64,000 nucleotides of DNA from contig NZ_JAGJEC010000002.1 in the NCBI RefSeq assembly GCF_018100785.1, forward strand, positions 310,001 through 374,000. Reading direction: 5' to 3'. A program made the translations under genes and the position numbers. A model generated the notes under the pieces. That model had not been told where the DNA came from. It ran no database searches and saw only the letters and a program-made list of their open reading frames with translations. This DNA is from Maribacter sp. MMG018. Lineage in GTDB: Bacteria > Bacteroidota > Bacteroidia > Flavobacteriales > Flavobacteriaceae. Positions 58,243 through 64,000 of the stretch are shown here, in pieces; position 1 is the stretch's first letter, and every line of letters starts with the position of its first letter.

Positions 58243-60057
58243 TTAATTTATTTTCTGATCATCTATTTCTTCTGAATTAATATTTACCGAGCCTTTGTTG
58301 GAATCTATGTTAATGTCTACCTGTTCCTCATCATTGTCCTTGGCCTTGATCCGAACCCCTTCTTCGTCTATTTTCATTTTAAAGGATTCTCCGTTCTCAT
58401 CATTGAATTTTATGTCCACGCCTTGCCCGTTAATACGGATGCGATTATTGCCTTCGTCTTCTTCCTCGTCATCCATTTCTTCAGGGCAATCCAGACAGGT
58501 AAGTTCGTTGTCATCTGTCATTTTCCAGGTATACGTGTCCAAATAGTCCTTGTCGTTATCGGTATCGGCTCTCATGACCCAGCTACGCCCATCACCTTTG
58601 TCGTACGTAAGAATGGTACCTACGGGAACAAAAAGGTTTACGCGCACTTCTTGATCATTGAATTTGCTGTGTCCGGGAGTTTCCAGAAAATTGTTCAACT
58701 CTATATGATTGCCCTCTACTTTATAATGATACGCAATTTGCTCGGCGGTTTCTTTTGCTTTTATAAAAGATGGTCCGTTGGCCTCTTTTCTGATCTCGAT
58801 ACGAAAGATAGAGTCTTTTGACTTTCTTATGCGAAACCTAACATCTTCGGAGACCAACAATTTATCGCCATTGTCGTCATGTGTGATCATCATATGGCCC
58901 ATATGTATCTTGTTGTCGCTATCATGATCATGGGTCGCCAAGCTAATACGCAAGGTATCGGCCGGGTTTTGGACCATGATTTCTTTCTCAGTGGTAGAAC
59001 TGCCCGAATAGGCGTGTGATGCCGCTTCTCTAATTCCGAACACGATCAGTAATATCAATGAAATCAACCACAGGCCCAATAAGCTGAACTTGGCTATGTT
59101 GCCTATAGATTTTAAATTGGTGACCAAGATCTTTAAACCTAGATATAGTAGAAAGAAGAAAGGAATACCTACCACAAAGAATGCCAGTAAAGAAACCAAC
59201 CAAATGGGTAGGTTGCTAGAGTTGACTACATGGTAAAAGTCAATACCGGGAACATGCACCATATCTAATATACCTACAGAAATCAATCCTATAAAAAGCC
59301 CTATAAGGGTAGAGGCGCCTATAATGATTAATAATATGCCTATTAGCTTTCCAAAGATCCTGAAGAAGAACATTATAATGTCTCCAATGGTATCAAAAAA
59401 CGTTTTTCCCCCTTTTTTGACGGTATTGCCCACTTTTTCATAGTCAACACTTTTTACACGATCCGCAACGTCATCAAAACCCTCTTTAACTTTACGTTCA
59501 ATATTGCTTATGTTCACGGCTTCCCCTCTCATGTCCAATTTCTGGGCCGTGGTAACGGCTTCGGGGATCAAGATCCAAAGAAGGCCATATAAGAGAATGA
59601 ACGATCCTGCGGACCCAATGGTCAAAAAGATCCAAAGCAAACGAATCCAAATAGGATCTATGCCCAAATAATGGGCCAATCCAGCAGAAACACCGGCCAC
59701 ATATTTATGGTCTATATCTCGATATAATTTTTTTACCCTATTTGGGGAAGACTTGGCTTTCTTGGATTTAGGTTCGTCCTCAAAAATATCTTCGTCCACC
59801 ATATAATCTTCTGGCTGTCCCATGATGGCAATAACCTCGTCTACTTCTTTTTGGGTAATTACCTGTCTTTCGTTTTCTAATTTCTCGTAGAAAAGTTCTG
59901 CAATTCTAGCTTCTATATCGGCCAATATTTCATCGCTGCCCGGTGTATCGGCAAAGGAACGCCTTATAGATTCTAGATACCTGCGCATTTTATTGTATGC
60001 ATCTTCATCTATATGGAAGAGCATGTTGGCTAAATTTATATTTACGGTCTTGTTCAT
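58243..60057 (-). CDS. PspC-domain membrane protein with C-terminal beta-solenoid
   Basis: 604 residues. The N-terminal part (about 1-75) is the flavobacterial HAAS-like helix bundle (EDAYNKMRRYLESIRRSF, EIMGQPEDYM-like). PspC lies at about 105-165 (RKLYRDIDHKYVAGVSAGL-like start, seen as KLYRDIDHKYVAGV, and LLWILIPEA). Four helices follow (about 220-345), then an acidic, strand-rich domain with DEEEDEG near 525. PspC family members act in the membrane stress response. It lies 4 bases after the PadR regulator gene and is likely repressed by it. Confidence 0.82.
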   Translation of the reverse strand: MNKTVNINLANMLFHIDEDAYNKMRRYLESIRRSFADTPGSDEILADIEARIAELFYEKLENERQVITQKEVDEVIAIMGQPEDYMVDEDIFEDEPKSKKAKSSPNRVKKLYRDIDHKYVAGVSAGLAHYLGIDPIWIRLLWIFLTIGSAGSFILLYGLLWILIPEAVTTAQKLDMRGEAVNISNIERKVKEGFDDVADRVKSVDYEKVGNTVKKGGKTFFDTIGDIIMFFFRIFGKLIGILLIIIGASTLIGLFIGLISVGILDMVHVPGIDFYHVVNSSNLPIWLVSLLAFFVVGIPFFFLLYLGLKILVTNLKSIGNIAKFSLLGLWLISLILLIVFGIREAASHAYSGSSTTEKEIMVQNPADTLRISLATHDHDSDNKIHMGHMMITHDDNGDKLLVSEDVRFRIRKSKDSIFRIEIRKEANGPSFIKAKETAEQIAYHYKVEGNHIELNNFLETPGHSKFNDQEVRVNLFVPVGTILTYDKGDGRSWVMRADTDNDKDYLDTYTWKMTDDNELTCLDCPEEMDDEEEDEGNNRIRINGQGVDIKFNDENGESFKMKIDEEGVRIKAKDNDEEQVDINIDSNKGSVNINSEEIDDQKIN

Positions 60058-60061
60058 TTTC

Positions 60062-60397
60062 TTAGTTGTTTTTTTTGTTGGTAACCAGATCGGTGGCTTT
60101 TCTCAATTCATCCCAAGTGGTGTCCAGCTCTTTTAGAAAAAGTTTGCCGGTCTCGGTCAGGGTATAGTATTTTCGTGGTGGTCCGGATGTGGACTCTTCC
60201 CAACGGTAGTTTAGCAGCCCCGCATTTTTTAATCTTGTCAATAGCGGATAAATGGTACCTTCTACCACCAGCATTTTAGCGTCTTTTAGCGTATTTAAAA
60301 TTTCGGAAGCATACTTGTCCTGTCCGTTAAGGATGGACAATATGCAGTATTCCAAAACCCCTTTACGCATTTGCGCTTTTGTATTTTCTACGTTCAT
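60062..60397 (-). CDS. PadR-family transcription regulator
   Basis: 111 residues from the ATG at 60397, which begins MNVENTKAQMRKGVLEYCILSIL; the frame is open 24 codons upstream, but that leader is basic and not conserved in PadR proteins, so the shorter form is preferred. Winged helix: LNTLKDAKMLVVEGTIYPLL, TRLKNAGLLNYRWEES, GPPRKYYTLTETGKLFL. PadR proteins repress membrane stress operons. The downstream PspC and DUF2807 genes are the expected targets. A cluster of TACTATGT/ACATAGTA elements upstream of the operon is a candidate operator. Confidence 0.88.
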   Translation of the reverse strand: MNVENTKAQMRKGVLEYCILSILNGQDKYASEILNTLKDAKMLVVEGTIYPLLTRLKNAGLLNYRWEESTSGPPRKYYTLTETGKLFLKELDTTWDELRKATDLVTNKKNN

Positions 60398-60567
60398 AAT
60401 GTCTTTTTTCTTTTTATGCAGTCCCAGCTCCTGTGGGTATTGCGCCTTCTTTTCTGTACTGGTCTGCATGTGTTAACGGTTCGTTTTTTGATTGATGAAT
60501 AAACATCCTTTTTTGATTTGATTGATAAATAGACTCCGAAGGGTGTGATGAAGACCCTGATTATTTT

Positions 60568-61020
60568 TTAGTGTAAACTGATTACCCTGCTCATTACCCA
60601 GTTGGTATCGTTTTTTTTCCAGATAACAATAAACTTGCTAGGTTCAGATATGGCATTGGGTTCTTGGTTGTTGTGAAATTGATGCATGCCTATCTGTACT
60701 GCACCAAAATCTTTGATCGGGTGTACTTCTACACTTTCCTCTAACAAAGTTCTGGTTACTTTTCCGCATATATTATTTTCTATACTTTTTAAAAGCTCGG
60801 TTTTATCGGTTGCCAACCCGCCCATGTCATGATAAAACTCAAGGTCTTCGTCATAGAACTGTTTTTGGGTTTTCATATCACAATTGTTATAGGCCGTAAA
60901 ATAAGCTTTGTCCAGTTTCATAATAGTTTTGTACAGTTCTGAATCTGTAGGGGCTTGTGCTTGTACCAGACTCGAAAAAAATGCCACGATCGTGAATATT
61001 ATAATTTTTAATAGTGTCAT
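60568..61020 (-). CDS. Exported DUF4440 / NTF2-like protein
   Basis: 150 residues with a signal peptide (MTLLKIIIFTIVAFFSSLVQAQ). The cone fold reads KLDKAYFTAYNNCDMKTQKQF, FYHDMGGLATDKTELLKSI and IVIWKKNDTNWVMSRVIS. NTF2-like DUF4440 proteins are small binding or enzyme domains of varied use. Its ATG overlaps the stop of the DUF4870 gene by one base. Confidence 0.8.
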   Translation of the reverse strand: MTLLKIIIFTIVAFFSSLVQAQAPTDSELYKTIMKLDKAYFTAYNNCDMKTQKQFYDEDLEFYHDMGGLATDKTELLKSIENNICGKVTRTLLEESVEVHPIKDFGAVQIGMHQFHNNQEPNAISEPSKFIVIWKKNDTNWVMSRVISLH

Positions 61021-61502
61021 TATTTTATGAATTTGATGGTTATAGGGTATTCGAACGTTTGTCCATCGTTTGTTCTAATAGTGGCCAAAATGGTATAAAC
61101 TATATTGACCACAAATAAGGCCCCTTGTAATAAACCGGTAATGCCAATGGGCAAAAGCCAGGTACCGAACCTAAAATCGTCACTGTCAAAATGAATGTTT
61201 AGATTGTTGAAATTGTTTAGTCTTAAAAACCCGAAATGCTCAAAGTCAAAAATATTGGGGAGAAAACCGAAAAAGAACGGAATACTTATAAGTCCCAAAA
61301 TAATAGAGTAGAGTAACAGGCTTATTTGAAAATTTAAAGCCTGTTTTCCGTTGTGGTCCACAAACTCATACTCTTTCTTGTTAGCGGTCCATAATACCAA
61401 CGGGACGATGAAGTTTCCGAACGGAATAAAAAATTTAGAAAACGTACTCGCATGTATAAGTGCGGAGAGATTTCTTTCGTGTTTGGTTACTGTTTCTGTC
61501 AT
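61020..61502 (-). CDS. DUF4870 membrane protein
   Basis: 160 residues with four helices. ERNLSALIHASTFSKFFIPFGNFIVPL and DHNGKQALNFQISLLLYS are the DUF4870 pattern. Function unknown. It is the first gene of the leftward operon that continues into DUF4440, PadR, PspC and DUF2807. Confidence 0.8.
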   Translation of the reverse strand: MTETVTKHERNLSALIHASTFSKFFIPFGNFIVPLVLWTANKKEYEFVDHNGKQALNFQISLLLYSIILGLISIPFFFGFLPNIFDFEHFGFLRLNNFNNLNIHFDSDDFRFGTWLLPIGITGLLQGALFVVNIVYTILATIRTNDGQTFEYPITIKFIK

Positions 61503-61535
61503 AGTTCGTTCTTTGCTGATGATTGATTGATGTGT

Positions 61536-61640
61536 TACTATGTTTAGACTAAATATGTTGATAACATAATAACTTACAATGCAAATATATATCTAAAAGA
61601 AGGTACTATGCAACACATAGTACTAAAAATTAACATAGTA
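61536..61640. promoter_or_regulatory. Cluster of TACTATGT/ACATAGTA elements, candidate PadR operator
   Basis: Four copies of one 8-mer in both orientations: TACTATGT (61536-61543), TACTATGC (61604-61611), ACATAGTA (61615-61622) and ACATAGTA (61633-61640). The middle two form an inverted repeat GTACTATG-N5-CATAGTAC (61603-61623). They lie between the operon start at 61502 and the divergent DUF4442 gene. ATGT/ACAT half-sites are usual for PadR proteins. Confidence 0.55.
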
Positions 61641-61696
61641 TTAACATTTTAAGATGTAGTTTTTTATCAATACTTTTAGCAAAAATTAGTATAGAG

Positions 61697-62152
61697 ATGC
61701 CTACGAACATTAGTAAATTCAATACGTTTATGTTTTTTAAGTTGCCTTCTGCATGGTGGTGCGGGGTGCGATTGCGATATATGGATAAAGAGAAGGCAAT
61801 AGTGTCCGTTAAGTATAAATGGTTTAATCAAAATCCGTTTAATTCTATGTTTTGGGCCGTACAAGGTATGGCTGCCGAGCTTACCACTGGGGCAATGATG
61901 ATGGACCAAATAAAGGAAACAGGCAAAAGAATTTCGATGTTGGTGGCCAATAACAAAGCTAATTTTTCAAAGAAGGCCACGGGCAAAATTACATTTACCT
62001 GTGAAGACGGTCATAAAATAAAAGAAGCTTTGGATAAGACTATTGCCACTGGGGAAGGACAGACCATATGGATGAAATCTATTGGGGTAAACGAAGATGG
62101 GGTAGTGGTAAGTACTTTTGATTTTGAATGGACCGTTCGGTTAAAAAGTTAA
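61697..62152 (+). CDS. DUF4442 hot-dog-fold protein
   Basis: 151 residues. The pattern FFKLPSAWWCGVRL, ..YKWFNQNPFNSMFWAVQGMAAELTTG and the C-terminal strands match DUF4442, a hot-dog fold related to acyl-CoA thioesterases. The aspartate of typical thioesterases is replaced by ANEL/AAELTTG, so activity is unsure. It is probably cytosolic and possibly acts on acyl thioesters. Divergent from the PadR operon. Confidence 0.78.
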   Translation: MPTNISKFNTFMFFKLPSAWWCGVRLRYMDKEKAIVSVKYKWFNQNPFNSMFWAVQGMAAELTTGAMMMDQIKETGKRISMLVANNKANFSKKATGKITFTCEDGHKIKEALDKTIATGEGQTIWMKSIGVNEDGVVVSTFDFEWTVRLKS

Positions 62153-62191
62153 ATATCCGTATTCTCATATTTTACAATATTTCATATTACA

Positions 62192-62206
62192 ATCTACCTT
62201 GTAGAT
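62192..62206. repeat. Small inverted repeat upstream of the barrel gene
   Basis: ATCTAC and GTAGAT, perfect 6-bp arms around CTT, about 180 bases before the ATG. GGTAGATAA recurs at about 62240. It may be a regulator site; evidence is thin. Confidence 0.25.
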
Positions 62207-62384
62207 AAATACAATGTTAAGGTTTGTACAAAAAAAGTGGTTGGTAGATAAAACAACTCTTTTGCTCTACACAGTTTTACGGGATATCTATTATGATTGA
62301 TTCTACTTTAAATTTTAAACACTTTTACGGTGTTTAGAATAAATTGGTTTGTTCTAAAGACAACTAAAAAAGTAGGATTGTTTT

Positions 62385-63278
62385 ATGAAAAAAGTTTTGA
62401 TTTTTTTATCGTTGGCAATAGGTAGCAGCGTTATCTATGCCCAAGAAACGGACGATGTGTACATAAACACACAATTTCTTCCCTCTGCCGATGTAGGCAG
62501 TTTTGTTAAAATGGAAGCAGGAATCTCTGTTCCGCTTTTAAATACAAGTAAAGACAAGCTTTCTATCGGAGGCTACTTTCAAAATAACAGTTTAAATTTT
62601 GAGGATAAAAATGTTCCTTTCGAAACAGATGACATCGAAACATTCAATGCCTTTGGTTTAAAATTCAATTATCAAAGAAGCTTATCTAATAACTGGGCCA
62701 TTAATTTTATGGGAGGATCACAGATTTCTTCCAATTTTGACGAAAGTGAAATTAAATCGGATGATATATTCTTTAATGCACTGGTAACCGTAGATAAATT
62801 TAATGAGGAAAACAACACTCAATGGACCCTTGGTGCAACATATGATATAAAGTACGGTCTGTACTTCCCGATACCAATCGTTACCTATGCAAAAAGAATA
62901 AGTGATGCATGGGCCTATAAATTGGGTGTGCCCGACAGCCGGGTAAAATGGACCTTATCGGATCATCATAATTTTGAGGGCTTTGCCACCTTGACCGGGT
63001 TTACGGGTAATATAAACGATGAGATAGAAATTTATAAAGAAGATTATGAGGGAACGTTGAGGCAAACCACCGTTTTATTGGGATTAGGTTATAATTATAC
63101 ATTTTGGGACAATTTTAAAGCAACCGTTAATGGTGGATATTCGGTATACAACCATATGCAGGTTCAAGATTACGACCATGATGAAATTTATGATTTTGAT
63201 ATTTCTAACAGCCTGTATATAAGTGCAGGTATTAAATATACCTTTGATAACAAGACCAATATAAAGAGTGTTTACTAA
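62385..63278 (+). CDS. Outer-membrane beta-barrel-like protein (DUF6268 type)
   Basis: 297 residues with a signal peptide (MKKVLIFLSLAIGSSVIYAQ). The mature part is made of alternating strands (KLSIGGYFQNNSLNFED, WTLGATYDIKYGLYFPIPI) and ends IKYTFDNKTNIKSVY. This looks like a DUF6268/MetA-pathway-type barrel common in Flavobacteriaceae. Its function is unknown. A leader with ATCTAC-CTT-GTAGAT (62192-62206) inverted repeat lies upstream. Confidence 0.65.
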   Translation: MKKVLIFLSLAIGSSVIYAQETDDVYINTQFLPSADVGSFVKMEAGISVPLLNTSKDKLSIGGYFQNNSLNFEDKNVPFETDDIETFNAFGLKFNYQRSLSNNWAINFMGGSQISSNFDESEIKSDDIFFNALVTVDKFNEENNTQWTLGATYDIKYGLYFPIPIVTYAKRISDAWAYKLGVPDSRVKWTLSDHHNFEGFATLTGFTGNINDEIEIYKEDYEGTLRQTTVLLGLGYNYTFWDNFKATVNGGYSVYNHMQVQDYDHDEIYDFDISNSLYISAGIKYTFDNKTNIKSVY

Positions 63279-63429
63279 TTACTATGGTATATACACGAGC
63301 TTAGATGTGTAGGGCAATAGCCTTCCTGTTCGTATCTTTTTTTTGCATTTTAATAAAGCAAAGTAGTTTTTGTAACAAAAATTATCATTTTGCTACTGAT
63401 GTTATAAACCTTAAAACATCGATCTTAAA

Positions 63430-64000
63430 ATGAATGCACACGAAATAGACTACGAGATTTACGGAGAAGAAATGCAATATGTAGAAATAGAGCTGGACCC
63501 ACAAGAAGCCGTGGTGGCCGAGGCAGGTAGCTTTATGATGATGGACACCGATATAAAGATGAATACTATTTTCGGTGATGGAAGCAATCAAGATAATAGT
63601 GTTCTGGGCAAAATATTCTCTGCAGGAAAAAGAATGTTGACCGGAGAAAGCCTTTTTATGACCGCATTTTTAAATATAGGTCAAGGTAAAAAGAAAGTAA
63701 GTTTTGCCTCTCCTTACCCGGGTAAAATACTTCCCATAGACCTATCGGAAATGGGAGGTAGGTTCATTTGTCAAAAAGATGCCTTTCTCTGTGCGGCAAA
63801 AGGGGTTTCTGTAGGTGTCGAATTTTCTAAAAGACTGGGGCGTGGTCTTTTTGGTGGTGAAGGCTTTATCATGCAGAAATTGGAAGGTGACGGTATGTCG
63901 TTCGTACATGCAGGAGGTACAATGGCCAAGAAGACATTGGCCCCTGGAGAAGTTTTAAAGGTAGACACGGGCTGTATTGTTGGTTTTACCAAAGATGTAG
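63430..64000 (+). CDS. AIM24 / TIGR00266-family protein, 3' end outside the window
   Basis: Partial gene: ATG at 63430 and an open frame of 190 codons to the window edge. The sequence begins M-N-A-H-E-I-D-Y-E-I-Y-G-E-E, with VVAEAGSFMMMDTDIKM, GESLFMTAFLN, CAAKGVSVGVEF and LAPGEVLKVDTGCIVGF, all typical of the AIM24/TIGR00266 family. These are beta-sandwich proteins, related to mitochondrial AIM24, of unknown function in bacteria. About 50-70 residues should remain downstream. Confidence 0.8.
   Translation, partial: MNAHEIDYEIYGEEMQYVEIELDPQEAVVAEAGSFMMMDTDIKMNTIFGDGSNQDNSVLGKIFSAGKRMLTGESLFMTAFLNIGQGKKKVSFASPYPGKILPIDLSEMGGRFICQKDAFLCAAKGVSVGVEFSKRLGRGLFGGEGFIMQKLEGDGMSFVHAGGTMAKKTLAPGEVLKVDTGCIVGFTKDV

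Noticed and set aside
1-64000. Mobile elements, prophage, CRISPR arrays and rRNA
   Set aside because: No transposase, integrase, terminal repeats, spaced repeats or rRNA sequence were seen.

Overview
The window looks like the chromosome of a marine member of the Flavobacteriaceae (Bacteroidota). The evidence is the recurring TAnnTTTG promoter box with almost no Shine-Dalgarno sequences, and families typical of that group (split YeeE/YedE pairs, MBL-rhodanese enzymes, head-GIN/PspC/PadR operons, DUF4442, PepSY reductases, a lipoprotein formylglycine-generating enzyme). I see no rRNA, tRNA, CRISPR array, prophage or insertion sequence.

Layout. Bases 1-12.9 kb hold an extracellular polysaccharide locus: two near-identical GT4 glycosyltransferases (the first cut by the window edge), a Wzx/MATE-like flippase, two paralogous response-regulator receiver/GT2 fusion proteins, a large membrane protein with a GT-C-like N-terminus, an Ig-like lipoprotein, a membrane-anchored GH5-like glycosidase and a WD40-like propeller protein. 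Bases 13-28.2 kb are a sulfur-oxidation island: split YeeE/YedE thiosulfate-type transporter, exported DsrE-like protein, TsdA-like dihaem cytochrome with an outer-membrane barrel, type II sulfide:quinone oxidoreductase, a fatty-acid-hydroxylase-family membrane enzyme, a CxxCH DUF3365 protein, an HMA protein, three single-domain rhodaneses, a 1-Cys peroxiredoxin, two MBL-rhodanese persulfide-dioxygenase-like enzymes, a TauE/SafE exporter and a cysteine-bearing Crp/Fnr regulator. Bases 28.3-30.5 kb hold SigZ-like sigma factor, a 37-residue protein with 14 cysteines, a DUF1275 membrane protein and a probable non-coding RNA. Bases 30.5-34.5 kb carry a second sulfur module: a YeiE-like LysR regulator, an orphan solute-binding protein, and second copies of the DsrE-like and TsdA-like genes. 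From 34.6 kb onward are mostly housekeeping and metabolic genes: K+/H+ antiporter, fatty acid desaturase, cold-shock protein, NCS1 permease plus mannitol-dehydrogenase-family enzyme, YeiH exporter, a LytS/LytTR two-component operon with two hydrolases, PepSY iron-type reductase, transketolase and transaldolase, FGE-like lipoprotein, thioredoxin reductase, dipeptide epimerase and partner aminotransferase-fold enzyme, a PadR/PspC/DUF2807/DUF4440/DUF4870 operon, DUF4442 and AIM24 proteins.

How the genes work together. The most striking signal is regulatory. Seven promoters in the sulfur island share one 45-bp architecture: a palindrome of the form TGTAAC-N4-GTTACA, then exactly 21 bases, then a TAnnTTTG/A box. 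They precede the quinone oxidoreductase, the membrane hydroxylase, the peroxiredoxin, both MBL-rhodanese units, the TauE exporter and the DUF983-Crp operon itself. This is the geometry of a Crp-type activator centred near -41.5, and the Crp/Fnr protein of the island is the obvious candidate. A second architecture of 67 bp, TATAAC-N5-GTTATA, 42 bases, then TACTTTTG/A, occurs exactly twice: at the end of the LysR gene in front of the second DsrE/TsdA operon, and in front of the distant yeiH-like exporter. It suggests a YeiE-like regulon joining the two loci. Sulfide would be oxidised by the quinone oxidoreductase to persulfide, persulfide to sulfite by the MBL-rhodaneses, and sulfite exported by TauE or YeiH; thiosulfate would be handled by YeeE/YedE and the TsdA-like cytochromes. 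These functional links are inferences from families and promoters.
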